Assembly: GCF_030380735.1 (NCBI RefSeq)
Contig: NZ_JAUDRZ010000003.1
Location: 310,001 to 374,000, forward strand
Direction: 5' to 3'
Source: Rhizobium sp. S152
Lineage (GTDB): Bacteria > Pseudomonadota > Alphaproteobacteria > Rhizobiales > Rhizobiaceae
Length of the DNA: 64,000 nt
The notes under the pieces are model-generated. The model made no database searches, was not told the origin of the DNA, and saw only the letters and a list, made by a program, of their open reading frames with translations. This document shows positions 1-9,165 of this stretch, in pieces (within the stretch, counting starts at the first letter, position 1; the number at the start of each line of letters is the position of its first letter). The position numbers and the translations under genes were made by a program.

Positions 1-6
1 GTCCAC

Positions 7-19
7 TAAACTTAGTTTA
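7..19. promoter_or_regulatory. Small inverted repeat upstream of hutD
   Basis: TAAAC and GTTTA arms flank a 3-base spacer about 30 bases before the hutD start codon. It could be an operator half-hidden by the window edge. Nothing ties it to a particular regulator. Confidence 0.25.
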
Positions 20-51
20 CTCCCCTCCCTTTTGCAACCTCCGGAGATTCC

Positions 52-636
52 ATGCCCCGCGCCACAATCCTGACCGCCACTAGCTACCGCCGCATGCCGT
101 GGAAGAACGGCGGCGGGGAGACGGTGGAGATCGCGATTTCTCCAGAGGGAGCGGCTCTTTCCGCGTTCGACTGGCGGATCAGCATGGCGACGGTAGCGAC
201 CGACGGGCCGTTTTCGATTTTCCCCGAAATCGATCGGACGCTCTCGGTTCTCGATGGCGAAGGGATGTCGCTTGCGATCAACGGCCGCGCGCCTGTACTG
301 CTGACCCAAACGAGCGATCCGCTGGCGTTTCCCGCCGACGTCGCTGTGTCGGCGACGCTCAAATCCGGGCCGATCACCGATCTCAATGTCATGACGCGAC
401 GTGGCGGCTGGCGGCACCGGGTTGAGCGCATCGTCATCGATGGCGCGGTCACGTTGGGCGGCGCGGCCGGCACGCTGCTCGTGTTTTGCCATCGCGGCGC
501 GCTGGATATTGCCATGCCCGACGGCCAGGCGTCGCTGGCTGAAGGCGACACGCTGCTGCTGCGGGACGCAGCAGGCATGTCGCTCGAGATGGATGGCCGG
601 GCGCTCTGCTACCTTATCACCATGGATGCCGCCTGA
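52..636 (+). CDS. hutD: HutD/Ves family cupin-like protein
   Basis: The 194-residue protein has the HutD/Ves hallmarks: a 'PWKNGGGET' stretch near residue 16, then 'DWRISMA' and a 'DGPFSxFPxIDR' motif near residues 52-62. HutD is a small bicupin-type protein found in histidine-utilisation (hut) operons. It is proposed to limit overshoot of the pathway; no catalytic reaction is established. The length is normal for the family. The start ATG follows a 'CCGGAG' ribosome site about 7 bases upstream. No other hut gene is visible here, so any hut operon would lie to the left of the window. Confidence 0.88.
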   Translation: MPRATILTATSYRRMPWKNGGGETVEIAISPEGAALSAFDWRISMATVATDGPFSIFPEIDRTLSVLDGEGMSLAINGRAPVLLTQTSDPLAFPADVAVSATLKSGPITDLNVMTRRGGWRHRVERIVIDGAVTLGGAAGTLLVFCHRGALDIAMPDGQASLAEGDTLLLRDAAGMSLEMDGRALCYLITMDAA

Positions 637-709
637 CGCGGCAGCTACCGACAAGCCGCAATCGTCCGCACGGCAAATCACCCGCAAAACAATATTGTCA
701 CCATAGTCT

Positions 710-728
710 ATAAAATAGATAGTTTTAT
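710..728. promoter_or_regulatory. AT-rich inverted repeat upstream of tauA
   Basis: ATAAAA and TTTTAT arms surround a 7-base spacer in an AT-rich stretch between hutD and the tau operon, about 85 bases before the tauA start. The placement suits an operator or promoter for tauABC. The binding protein is unknown. Confidence 0.3.
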
Positions 729-813
729 CTGTGTGGCGATCATGGCCCGCCTTAGTGTTTTCCCGTCGAAACACGTTGAGCCGACGCACAAGCGCGGCAT
801 CTGGGGGCGAAAC

Positions 814-1825
814 ATGAATATCAAGGGCATTATCGCGGGACTTACACTTGGCGTGGCTGCGGTGGCCGCGCCGTTCCTCGCGCAGGCAGCCGACAAGAAA
901 GTCGTCGTTGCCTACCAGACGGACGCGCTGCCGTCGTCGGTCGCCATCGCCAACGGCGAGTTCGCCAAGGCGACGGGCTATGACATCGACTTTCGCAAGT
1001 TCAATTCCGGCGCCGAAATCTTCGCAGCAATCGCCTCGGGCGATGTGCAGGTCGGCTATGTCGGCTCCAGCCCGTTCGCGGCCGCCACCTCGCGCGGCCT
1101 TGCGGTCAAGGCCTTCTACCTCTCCTCGATCTCCGGCATCGACGAGGCGCTGGTCGTCCGTGACGGTTCGGGGATCTCCTCGCTCGACGACCTGGGGCAA
1201 GAAGCTGGCGGCAGCCCCCGTCTCCACCGATCACTACCAGCTACTGGCGCTGATCAAATCGCTCGGCCTCAGCGAGAAGGACGTACAGGTCTTCGCCATC
1301 CCGCAGCCCGAGATCGTCGCCAGCTACAATCGTGGCGATATCGACGGCGGCTTCGTCTGGGATCCGGCGCTGACCGAACTGAAGAAGAAGGGCAAGGTGC
1401 TCGTCACCTCGAAGGACGTTGCCGACAAGGGCGCGCCGACCTTCTCGGCCTGGGTCGCGGCCTCGAAATTCGCCGATGAGAACCCTGCATTTCTGAAGGG
1501 CTTCGCCGGCGTCATCAACACCTATTACGCCTCCTTCGCCAAGGACAAGAAGGCTTGGGATGCCGACAGCGAGAATGCCAAGCTGCTCGCCAAGACGCTC
1601 GGCGGCACGCCTGAACAGCAGGCGGCGGCGCTGAAGAACCTGACGCTTCTGACGCCCGACATCCAGGCATCCGACGCATGGCTCGGCGGCGGTGAAAAGG
1701 CCGGTGCGGCCAAGATCCTCAAGGATACCGCGACCTTCCTGAAGGAGCAGGGCAAGGTCAGCGAAGTGCTCCCGAGCTACGCTGCCTTCGTGACCGCGGA
1801 TGCGCTGGCCAATCCGAGCAACTGA
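814..1825 (+). pseudogene. tauA: Taurine/sulfonate ABC transporter substrate-binding protein, frameshifted
   Basis: The reading frame starts at 814 after a GGGGGCGA ribosome site. It opens with a Sec signal peptide ending 'AQAADKK' and runs as a TauA/SsuA-like periplasmic binding protein to about residue 127. At positions 1194-1197 there is a GGGG run. The rest of the protein ('GKKLAAAPVSTDHYQLL' to the stop at 1825) continues in the +1 frame. One extra G (or two lost bases) accounts for the shift, and both halves look otherwise intact. The uncorrected frame ends at 1479. This could be a recent inactivation or a sequencing error. It would deliver taurine or another sulfonate to TauBC, encoded just downstream. 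Confidence 0.8.
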
Positions 1826-1888
1826 GCCGATGTCGGCAACGACGCTGGCGCGACACCGCGCCGGCGTCCTCATTTCAGAAAGACCACC

Positions 1889-2680
1889 ATGCTCAAAGTC
1901 GATCACGCGAGCGTCTATTTCCAGACACGAGACGGCCGGACGGTTCACGCGCTCGACCGCGTCTCGCTCGCCATTCCCGAAAACAGCTTCGTCGTGGCGC
2001 TCGGCGCCTCCGGCTGCGGCAAGTCCACGCTGCTCAACGCCATCGCCGGCTTCCTGCCGCTGTCGGAGGGCGCGATCACGCTGGACGGGCGGCCCGTCAC
2101 CTCGCCGGGCGCCGATCGCGGCGTCGTGTTCCAGAAGGACACGCTGCTCCCCTGGAAGACGGTGATCGACAATGTCGCCCTCGGCCTGAAATTCGCCGGT
2201 GTGCCAAGAAATGCCCGCCGCGAGCGCGCCGAGCAATTGTTGCACCTGGTCGGGCTCAAGGATTTCGCGGCCGCCTTCCCCTATGAGCTCTCCGGCGGCA
2301 TGCGCCAGCGGGTCGGCATTGCCAGAGCGCTCGCCACCGAGCCCGCCGTGCTATTGATGGACGAGCCCTTCGGCGCGCTCGACAGCCTCACCCGCGAACA
2401 GATGCAGGAGCTGCTGGTGTCGATCTGGAAGGAGACGCATACCCGCATCTTCTTCATCACCCACTCGATCGAGGAGGCGCTGTTTCTCGGCACCCAGGTC
2501 GTGGTGATGTCGCCGCGCCCGGGCCGCATCGTTGCCCGCTTCGACCTCGATTTCGTTCGTCGCTTCGCCGAGACCGGTGATGCCAGGGCGGTGAAGACAT
2601 CGCCGGAGTTCGCCAATCTGCGCGAGGAAATTCGAGACATCCTGCATGGGTCGGAAGAGCTGAGGAGTGCCGCCGAATGA
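1889..2680 (+). CDS. tauB: Taurine/sulfonate ABC transporter ATP-binding protein
   Basis: The 263-residue nucleotide-binding protein has Walker [10 protein letters not shown] at residues 39-47, the signature LSGGMRQR, Walker B ending in DEPFGALD, and a switch histidine in 'FITHSIEEA'. This pattern is typical of the TauB/SsuB/NrtD subgroup of importers for taurine, sulfonates and nitrate. It would power TauC at the inner membrane. It follows tauA by 63 bases and overlaps tauC by four bases (ATGA), so the three form one operon. The exact substrate cannot be read from the ATPase; taurine follows from the binding protein's resemblance to TauA. Confidence 0.9.
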   Translation: MLKVDHASVYFQTRDGRTVHALDRVSLAIPENSFVVALGASGCGKSTLLNAIAGFLPLSEGAITLDGRPVTSPGADRGVVFQKDTLLPWKTVIDNVALGLKFAGVPRNARRERAEQLLHLVGLKDFAAAFPYELSGGMRQRVGIARALATEPAVLLMDEPFGALDSLTREQMQELLVSIWKETHTRIFFITHSIEEALFLGTQVVVMSPRPGRIVARFDLDFVRRFAETGDARAVKTSPEFANLREEIRDILHGSEELRSAAE

Positions 2681-3531
2681 GCGATTTCACCGAAACCGGC
2701 CGCGTCGTCATCGGCTCGCCTGCGGAACAGCCGAAACTCGTCAAGATGAAAGGCTTCGGCGCCGGCGAAAAGCCGACCGTGCTGATCAGCATCGCAACCG
2801 CGCTCGTGCTTCTCGCCGCCTGGTGGCTCGTGGCAAAACTGGCGCTGGTGCCGCATCTCTTCCTGCCGACGCCACAGGAGGTCTGGACGCAGGTGGGGGC
2901 GATCTACAATGACGGCTATGCCGGCGCCTCGCTCTATGAGCATGTGTCCGCAAGCCTTTTCCGCATCGTCACCGCTGCCGCCATCGCGACGGTCGTCGGC
3001 ATTCCCGTCGGCCTGCTGATGGGCTTGAACCGATGGGTCAAGGGCGTGCTGGATACGCCGATCGAATTCTACTGGCCGCTGCCGCCGCTTGCCTATCTGC
3101 CGCTGATGATCATCTGGCTCGGCATCGGCGAGACTTCCAAGGTGACGCTGCTGGTGCTTGCCATGTTCGCGCCGATCTGCCTTTCGGCGCAGGCCGGTGT
3201 CCGCTCGCTGCCGATCGAGCGCGTCAACGCCGCCCGGTCGCTTGGCGCCCGGCCCTGGCAGATTCTCGTTAGCATCGTGTTGCCCTCGGCGCTGCCGGAG
3301 ATCCTGACGGGGCTGAGGATCGCGCTCGGCATCGGCTGGGGCACGCTGGTGGCCGCTGAGCTGATCGCCTCGACGCGAGGGATCGGCTACATGATCATGT
3401 CGGCGTCGCAGTTTCTGGCCACCGACGTCGTCTTCGTCGGCATCGGCATCATCGCCGCCTGCGCCTTCTCCTTCAGCGCCGCCATCCGCATCCTGGAAGC
3501 CGTGCTCGTGCCGTGGAAGGGGAAAAGCTAG
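2677..3531 (+). CDS. tauC: Taurine/sulfonate ABC transporter permease
   Basis: The 284-residue integral membrane protein has about six hydrophobic helices and the binding-protein-dependent permease (BPD_transp_1) coupling loop. Its '[24 protein letters not shown]' region around residues 189-212 is the EAA-type contact for the ATPase. A soluble N-terminal tail of about 38 residues precedes the first helix, as is common in TauC/SsuC. It starts inside the tauB stop codon. It would form the membrane channel of the taurine/sulfonate importer. The operon ends here; the next gene is on the opposite strand 45 bases on. Confidence 0.9.
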   Translation: MSDFTETGRVVIGSPAEQPKLVKMKGFGAGEKPTVLISIATALVLLAAWWLVAKLALVPHLFLPTPQEVWTQVGAIYNDGYAGASLYEHVSASLFRIVTAAAIATVVGIPVGLLMGLNRWVKGVLDTPIEFYWPLPPLAYLPLMIIWLGIGETSKVTLLVLAMFAPICLSAQAGVRSLPIERVNAARSLGARPWQILVSIVLPSALPEILTGLRIALGIGWGTLVAAELIASTRGIGYMIMSASQFLATDVVFVGIGIIAACAFSFSAAIRILEAVLVPWKGKS

Positions 3532-3576
3532 AAGCAGTGGCGATGCAGTTTGCGAGCGCCACCGCGATCGGCTTGG

Positions 3577-4497
3577 CTACGCCTTGAACTTGGCTTCCAG
3601 CACGTCGAGCATGTCGAAGGCCGTGAGGATGTTGCCAAACAGGTAATCCGCGGATGGCAGCTCCATCTTTTCGCCCTTGAGGTTGGCGAAGGTCGGCAGC
3701 GCCTTGAGCTTTTCGCTCATCGCGCCCGGACCCTTGGCGCCCTCGTCCTCAAGAAGCAGGATGAAATCGGCCTCCAGAAGATCGAGCCGTTCGAGGCTGA
3801 TGTTGATGAAGCCGTCATTGCTGGTGATCTGCTGCTGCGGGGGTGCGCGGAAGCCCACATCCTTCAGCACGCTCCAGGTGAACGAGGTGTCCTGCAGCAT
3901 GTAGCGCACGAGATTGGTGCGAACACGGGCAATCGTCGCCGTTCCGATATTGCCGCTGATCGCTTGGCGCACCTGACCGACGCGCTCGTCGTATTTCGCC
4001 AGGAGGTCTGTCGCCTGCGTCTGACGACCGGTGGCACTCGCAATCGTCGTAAGCGTCTTGCGCCAGTCCTTGGGCTGCACGTCGATGAGCACGGTGGGTG
4101 CGATCTGACTGTAGCGATCGTACATGCCCTGCAGATCGGGGATGTCGTCGTTGCTCATCAGGATGAGGTCGGGCTCGAGCGTTAGCACCGTTTCGAAATT
4201 GGGCTCCCCCGACGATCCGATGTAGCCGAGATCGGCCGGCAGACGCTCGGCGACTCCCTTCGCGAAACCGCCCGTGAAGTTCGGCCGGGATGCGCCGACA
4301 GGTGTAATTCCGAGCGCGACGGTCGGCTGCAGCACGTCGTCGCCATCCGATACGACCACCCGCTTCGGCGATTTCGGCACCTGCACCGGACCAAACATGC
4401 CATCCACGGTGATCGTCTCTTCCTGGGCCAGCACCGGGCCGGCCGCAAGCAGCAGCGATGCGGCAATGATCTCGCGTCGTGTCAGTCGCAGCGACAA
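3577..4497 (-). CDS. Iron-siderophore ABC transporter substrate-binding protein
   Basis: This is a periplasmic binding protein of the FecB/FepB/FhuD type (Peripla_BP_2), about 306 residues. It has 'PKRVVV' near the N-terminus, 'EPDLILMSNDD' in the first lobe and a long linking helix. I chose the TTG start at 4497 because it has an AAAGGA ribosome site and gives a clean signal sequence with twin arginines ('LTRREIIAASLLLAAG'). An in-frame ATG at 4533 lies inside the preceding ATPase gene and has a poor ribosome site. It is the last gene of a minus-strand ferric-siderophore import operon. The siderophore is unknown. Confidence 0.85.
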   Translation of the reverse strand: MSLRLTRREIIAASLLLAAGPVLAQEETITVDGMFGPVQVPKSPKRVVVSDGDDVLQPTVALGITPVGASRPNFTGGFAKGVAERLPADLGYIGSSGEPNFETVLTLEPDLILMSNDDIPDLQGMYDRYSQIAPTVLIDVQPKDWRKTLTTIASATGRQTQATDLLAKYDERVGQVRQAISGNIGTATIARVRTNLVRYMLQDTSFTWSVLKDVGFRAPPQQQITSNDGFINISLERLDLLEADFILLLEDEGAKGPGAMSEKLKALPTFANLKGEKMELPSADYLFGNILTAFDMLDVLEAKFKA

Positions 4498-4501
4498 TGT
4501 C

Positions 4502-5326
4502 TTATCCTTTCGTTGTCCTGTCGGAATTGTCATGCAGTCCGCGCGGCACCACCAGCGGCGTGCCGACGACCGGATCCTCGATGATGATGCTGTCGAGGCC
4601 GAACACCTCGCGGACCAGCGACTCGGTCACGATGTCGGCGGGCTTGCCCTCGGCGATGGCGCGGCCGCCGCGCATGGCAATCATGTGGGTGGCGTGGCGG
4701 CAGGCCTGGTTGAGGTCGTGCAGCACGGCGGCGATCGTGTAGCCGCGCTCGCGGTTGAGCCGCTCCAGCAGAAGCATCAGCTCCATCTGGTGGGCGATAT
4801 CGAGGAAGGTGGTCGGTTCGTCGAGCAGCAGAAGCGGGGTCTCCTGCGCCAGCACCATGGCAATCCAGGCCCGCTGACGCTGGCCGCCAGACAATTCGTT
4901 GACGCGGCGGCCGGCGAGATCGTTCATGCCGGTGGCTTCGATCGCCGAGGCCACAGCCTGTTCGTCGGCACGGCTCCACTGGCGTAGCAGGTTCTGGTGT
5001 GGGTAGCGGCCACAGGCAACGAGTTCGGTGACTGTAATGCCGTCGGGCGCCACCGAGCTCTGCGGCATGAGGCCGACGCTGCGGGCGAACTCCTTGCCCG
5101 GGATGCTCGAAATCGCGCGGCCGTCGAGCAGGACGTCGCCCCGGCCGGGCATCAGCAGCCGCGACAGGGCTTGCAGCAGCGTGGATTTTCCACAGGCATT
5201 GGGTCCCACGATCGCGGTGAAGGACCCTGATGGAACCGTCACGGACAAATCCCGCGCGATGACGGACTTGCCGTATGCGAGTTCGACGGACTGCGCCTCG
5301 AGACGGGGAGCGGTTTGAAGGTTCAC
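4502..5326 (-). CDS. Iron-siderophore ABC transporter ATP-binding protein
   Basis: The 274-residue FepC/FecE-type ATPase has Walker A GPNACGKST at residues 41-49, signature [12 protein letters not shown] and Walker B LLLLDEPTTFLD, plus the switch histidine in 'VLHDLNQA'. The start is a GTG whose bases overlap the stop codon of the upstream permease (GTGA). A clear AGGGAGG ribosome site lies about 10 bases before it. A much longer open frame continues upstream but is out of phase with any known protein and is only the shadow of the permease gene. It energises siderophore uptake with the two adjacent permeases. Confidence 0.9.
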   Translation of the reverse strand: MNLQTAPRLEAQSVELAYGKSVIARDLSVTVPSGSFTAIVGPNACGKSTLLQALSRLLMPGRGDVLLDGRAISSIPGKEFARSVGLMPQSSVAPDGITVTELVACGRYPHQNLLRQWSRADEQAVASAIEATGMNDLAGRRVNELSGGQRQRAWIAMVLAQETPLLLLDEPTTFLDIAHQMELMLLLERLNRERGYTIAAVLHDLNQACRHATHMIAMRGGRAIAEGKPADIVTESLVREVFGLDSIIIEDPVVGTPLVVPRGLHDNSDRTTKG

Positions 5327-6378
5327 GCGCGACGTGCCTCCCTGATGATCAGCCAAAGGAAATAGGTGCCGCCGATGCACAGCGTCACGACGCCGACGGG
5401 GAGCTGGGTGGGCGCGAAGCCGTGCTGCGCGACGTAATCGGCACTCGACAGCAATACGGCGCCGGTTGCCATGGATGCGGCAAGCGAGGTGCCCGCCGTG
5501 CGGGTGATCGCATGGGCGATCGGTGGCGAAGCCAGCGCGACGAAGGGAATGGGGCCGGCAACCGCCGTCACGAGCGCGGTGGCGACGATGGCGAGCGCCA
5601 TCAGCGCCAGCCGCGCCGCTTCGACCGGCACACCAAGCGCCTTGGCGCGGCTGTCGCCCATCTCCATGAGGCGCAGCGGCCGCGAGAGCATGAGCGCCAG
5701 GAGGATGACCGGAATGGCCAGCCACAGGATCAGCGACAGCTGCTGGCCGGTGATCTTGGCGAGCGACCCCATGCCCCAGGTGCTGGCGGCCATTGCCGTC
5801 GACAGCGACGATTTGAGCAGGATCCAGTGGTTGGCCGAGGTCAGCATGGCGCTGATGCCGATGCCCACGACAATCAGCTGAAATCCCTGGATACCCTTGC
5901 GCCAGGTGAGCAGGTAGACCACGAGTGCAGTGACAAGGCCGCCGGCTATGGCGCTGCCGGCGAGCACCAGCCAGCTGCCGCCGGCAAAGGTGATCGCCAG
6001 GATGGCGCCGGTATAGGCGCCTGCGTCGAAGCCGACAATATCGGGGCTGCCGAGCGGATTGCGGGTGACCGATTGAAAGACCGCGCCGCCCAGCCCCAGC
6101 AGGGCGCCGAGGATGGCGGCGCCGGCGGCCCGCGGCATGCGCCAGTCCAGCACGACCATGCGGACGCGGCGCTCGCCGCCACCCGTCATCACGTTCAGGA
6201 CGTCGAGAACGGGAACGTGCATCTGCCCGCTGACGAGGGCGGCGATCATGATGGCGGCGGCAAGCGCGAAAAGCGCGGAGCATGTGATGAGCAGACGCCT
6301 GTCGATCAGCAAGGCGAGCCGTTCGCCGGGCGCACGGAGGATGATGCGTCGCCGGGAAAAGGAGGAATGCAGGCTCAT
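5323..6378 (-). CDS. Iron-siderophore ABC transporter permease (second subunit)
   Basis: The 351-residue FecCD-family permease has nine or ten hydrophobic helices. It carries family motifs such as 'GAVFQSVTRNPLGSPDIVGFDAGA' and 'GVPVEAARLALMALAIVATA', the coupling region that contacts the ATPase. Its ATG overlaps the stop of the first permease (ATGA), and its own stop overlaps the ATPase start, so translation of the operon is coupled. It forms the inner-membrane channel as a heterodimer with the product of the next gene upstream. Confidence 0.88.
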   Translation of the reverse strand: MSLHSSFSRRRIILRAPGERLALLIDRRLLITCSALFALAAAIMIAALVSGQMHVPVLDVLNVMTGGGERRVRMVVLDWRMPRAAGAAILGALLGLGGAVFQSVTRNPLGSPDIVGFDAGAYTGAILAITFAGGSWLVLAGSAIAGGLVTALVVYLLTWRKGIQGFQLIVVGIGISAMLTSANHWILLKSSLSTAMAASTWGMGSLAKITGQQLSLILWLAIPVILLALMLSRPLRLMEMGDSRAKALGVPVEAARLALMALAIVATALVTAVAGPIPFVALASPPIAHAITRTAGTSLAASMATGAVLLSSADYVAQHGFAPTQLPVGVVTLCIGGTYFLWLIIREARRA

Positions 6379-7427
6379 AGCGCGCTGACCTTTCGCGTGC
6401 GGACCAGCCAGACGAGAACGGGGGCGCCGATGAAGGCGGTGACGATTCCCACCTGGATCTCGGCGGGACGCATGCTGAAACGGCCAAGGATATCGGCGCC
6501 CAGCAGGACGATAGGTGCGAGAAGAAGCGTGTAGGAAAAAATCCAGCGCTGATCGGTGCCGGCGATCCATCGCGCCGCGTATGGAACCATCAGCCCGATG
6601 AAGCCCAGCGGCCCGGCCGCCGCTGTCGCTGCACCGGTCAGCAGCATGACAGCGAGGACGACCACCGCGCGGGCACCGCCGATGCCGGCGCCCAGCGACC
6701 GGGCCTGATCGTCTCCGAGTGCCACGACATTGAGAACCGGTGCCGATATCATCGCCAGCACGATGCCGATGACGATGAACGGTGCGGTGACCGCAAGATT
6801 GTCGTAACCGGTGACTGCCAGCGAACCGACCTCCCAGTTGAGCATATGATCGAACGTATTCGGGTCGAGAAAGATCAGCGTTGAGGTGAGGCCGCGCAGC
6901 ACCGAACCGATAGCCACTCCGGCCAGCGTCAGACGCAAAGGCGTGGCGCCGGCGCGTCCACCCATGGCTGCCAGATAGACGGCGATGGCCGCAAGCCCGG
7001 TGCCGGCGAAGGAGAACCAGATCAGCGAAAGGGGATGGGTGATGCCCAGGAGCCCGATGGCGACGACCATAGCAAATGCCGCGCCGGCGTTGATCCCCAG
7101 CACGCCGGGATCGGCCAGCGGGTTGCGGGTCAACGCCTGCATCAGCGCACCGGATAACGCAAAGGCGATACCTGCCATGACGCCGAGCAGTGTCCGGGGA
7201 AGGCGAAGCGACCAGATGGTCTCGCTATCCGTGGTGCTGCCCGGAGAGATGAATGCGGAGACGACGTCACTAAGCGGTATCGTTCGCGCGCCGACCGCCA
7301 GGGAGAGACAGACAACGAAAGCGAGAGCGCCGGCTGCGATCACCAGGCCGAGGACGCGACCGCTTCGACTGCCTATCCTTTCGGTTCTTGCTGCAAATGT
7401 GGTATCCGCCGGAGAGTGGGCGCTCAT
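6375..7427 (-). CDS. Iron-siderophore ABC transporter permease (first subunit)
   Basis: The 350-residue FecCD-family permease is the first gene of the siderophore operon. It shows the conserved 'SGALMQALTRNPLADPGVLGINAGA' region near residue 95 and 'GFIGLMVPYAAR' near residue 275, both typical of FepD/FecC-like subunits. The hydrophobic N-terminal helix follows a cytoplasmic stretch of about 25 residues. The promoter region upstream carries a perfect iron-responsive palindrome (7475-7493), so the operon is probably repressed when iron is plentiful. Confidence 0.88.
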   Translation of the reverse strand: MSAHSPADTTFAARTERIGSRSGRVLGLVIAAGALAFVVCLSLAVGARTIPLSDVVSAFISPGSTTDSETIWSLRLPRTLLGVMAGIAFALSGALMQALTRNPLADPGVLGINAGAAFAMVVAIGLLGITHPLSLIWFSFAGTGLAAIAVYLAAMGGRAGATPLRLTLAGVAIGSVLRGLTSTLIFLDPNTFDHMLNWEVGSLAVTGYDNLAVTAPFIVIGIVLAMISAPVLNVVALGDDQARSLGAGIGGARAVVVLAVMLLTGAATAAAGPLGFIGLMVPYAARWIAGTDQRWIFSYTLLLAPIVLLGADILGRFSMRPAEIQVGIVTAFIGAPVLVWLVRTRKVSAL

Positions 7428-7474
7428 GAAACCTATCGCTGGTCCTTCACGAGATCGCCTCCCTTCGATCTATT

Positions 7475-7493
7475 GCTGACAAATTGTGTCAGC
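7475..7493. promoter_or_regulatory. Iron-responsive operator (RirA-type TGA-N9-TCA palindrome)
   Basis: GCTGACA and TGTCAGC form a perfect 7-base inverted repeat around AATTG. The core matches the TGA-N9-TCA iron-responsive operator described for RirA in rhizobia. It lies about 50 bases upstream of the siderophore permease start and on the shared divergent side facing the FAD protein at 7721. The rest of this 293-base gap shows no gene. Confidence 0.65.
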
Positions 7494-7720
7494 TTTTGAC
7501 CATCTGAGGTCATTGAAGTCAATTCGTTATTCAGTGAAAGCTCGATCAGGAGATCGTGAACGACCGCACTCGGCGAGCGGGATACCCGCGATCGCCGGTG
7601 ATTTAATCTACTAATTTTGTAGAAAATTCGTTGCGAAATGATCCATGCGAATTTAAATGATACGATCGGTCTTCCGCAGTAGGATGGGACCGACCGGAAC
7701 ATGGAATTGAACCTGCGCGC

Positions 7721-9163
7721 ATGATGGATCAAGAGAGGCTCTTTTCCGACAGACCGCGAGCAGGGTCGCCGCATGCGGTGACCGTTGCCGTCATCGGGGG
7801 AGGGGTGTCCGGTGCGGGCGTCGCCTATCATCTGGCGCTCGCTCTCAGCGAAGAGAGATTCGATATCGTCGTCTTCGAACCGCGGGCGGAGATCGGCCGC
7901 GGCCTTGCTTACGATACCCTCGATCCCGCGCATCGGATCAACGTGCCGGCGGTACGAATGAGTCTGCTGCCTGATCATCCGGAAGATTTCGTGGAATGGA
8001 TCGAGCGAAACGACGCTCTCACCGACGATCCGGAGGCGGTTCGGCCGAATGGTGCCGTTTTTCCGCGCCGCGCGCTGTTCGGCGCTTATGTCGCGTCCGC
8101 CTTGCGGCCGTTCGTCGATACTGGGGTTATCAAGCATCGGCGGGCGAAGGTTGCGCATGTCGAGCGTGCCGATGGCCATTGGACCGTGTTCGACAGCGAA
8201 GGACGCGGCACGGAAGCAGACCTTCTTGTCATCGCGACCAGCCATCCGGCGCCGGACGCGCCCGCCAATCTCGCGCGGGCGCTCGAGGGACATCCTCGCT
8301 TCGTTGCGGATTCAACGGTGCCGGGATCACTCGATGTGATCCGTCCCGAGGACAGGGTCCTGATCGTCGGCAACGGCCTGACCTCGGCGGATATCGTGGC
8401 GTCGCTCAGCCGCAACGGCCACCGTGGGCCGATCACCTCGATCTCGCGGCGCGGCCTGCGTTCGCGCGGTCACGCGCCCCGCCAGCAGGATCCGTTCGGC
8501 GACTTCGAGGCCGTGCCTGTCGATAGCGCCAGCGGCCTTTTGCGCAGCGTCCGCCAGGCAATCGGCGAGGCGGCGTCGCAAGGTGTGACCTGGCATGCCG
8601 TCATCGATCAGGTGCGCGGCCATGGCCATGACATCTGGCGGAACCTCCCGGTTGCCGAGCGGCGACGTATCGTGCGTCACCTGAGGCCCTTCTGGGACGT
8701 TCACCGGTTCCGTATCGCCCCGCAGGTGGAAGAGGTCCTGGACAATGCAGTGGCTTCGGGTCGCCTGGAGATACTGGCAGCGTCCGTTGGCTCCATTGTG
8801 CGTTCGGGCGAGGAGATATCCGTGACGCTGCGGAGAAAACATGCCGCGCCGCTCGAACGCGTCTACGACGCCGTTGTCGTCACGACCGGCCCCGCCCATG
8901 GCGGCATTCTGGACAGCCAGCCATGGCTGGCGGCCCTGCGCGACGAGGGATATCTACGGCTCGATCCCACGGGTCTCGGTCTCGCCTGCACCGAGCGCTC
9001 GGAAGCGATCGGCGCCGACGGGCAGGCCGATCCGTCGCTTCTGATCTCAGGCCCGCTGGCACGAGGCACGTTCGGCGAACTGATGGGACTGCCGCAGATC
9101 ACCGAGCATGCGGTTTTCGTCGCCAATGAACTTGCCGCCAAGGTTAGGGCGTTTCGCGGATAG
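7721..9163 (+). CDS. FAD/NAD(P)-binding oxidoreductase (COG4529-like)
   Basis: The 480-residue protein has an N-terminal dinucleotide-binding motif 'VAVIGGGVSGAGVAYHLA' at about residues 18-35. A second Rossmann segment lies near residues 205-215 ('RVLIVGNGLTSADIVASL'). Between them are 'YDTLDPAHRINVPA' and other COG4529/HI0933-like features. Such proteins are flavin-dependent oxidoreductases of largely unknown substrate. It is divergent from the siderophore transporter and shares the iron box. A role in releasing or modifying iron chelates is therefore possible, but that is inference. The ribosome site before the ATG is weak, and a second ATG follows immediately. Confidence 0.75.
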   Translation: MMDQERLFSDRPRAGSPHAVTVAVIGGGVSGAGVAYHLALALSEERFDIVVFEPRAEIGRGLAYDTLDPAHRINVPAVRMSLLPDHPEDFVEWIERNDALTDDPEAVRPNGAVFPRRALFGAYVASALRPFVDTGVIKHRRAKVAHVERADGHWTVFDSEGRGTEADLLVIATSHPAPDAPANLARALEGHPRFVADSTVPGSLDVIRPEDRVLIVGNGLTSADIVASLSRNGHRGPITSISRRGLRSRGHAPRQQDPFGDFEAVPVDSASGLLRSVRQAIGEAASQGVTWHAVIDQVRGHGHDIWRNLPVAERRRIVRHLRPFWDVHRFRIAPQVEEVLDNAVASGRLEILAASVGSIVRSGEEISVTLRRKHAAPLERVYDAVVVTTGPAHGGILDSQPWLAALRDEGYLRLDPTGLGLACTERSEAIGADGQADPSLLISGPLARGTFGELMGLPQITEHAVFVANELAAKVRAFRG

Positions 9164-9165
9164 GC

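Noticed and set aside
4502..6487. A 661-residue minus-strand frame that looks like a membrane protein fused to an ATPase
   Set aside because: The N-terminal 387 residues are Arg/Ala-rich shadow sequence of the permease gene. The real ATPase starts at the GTG at 5326 with a ribosome site.
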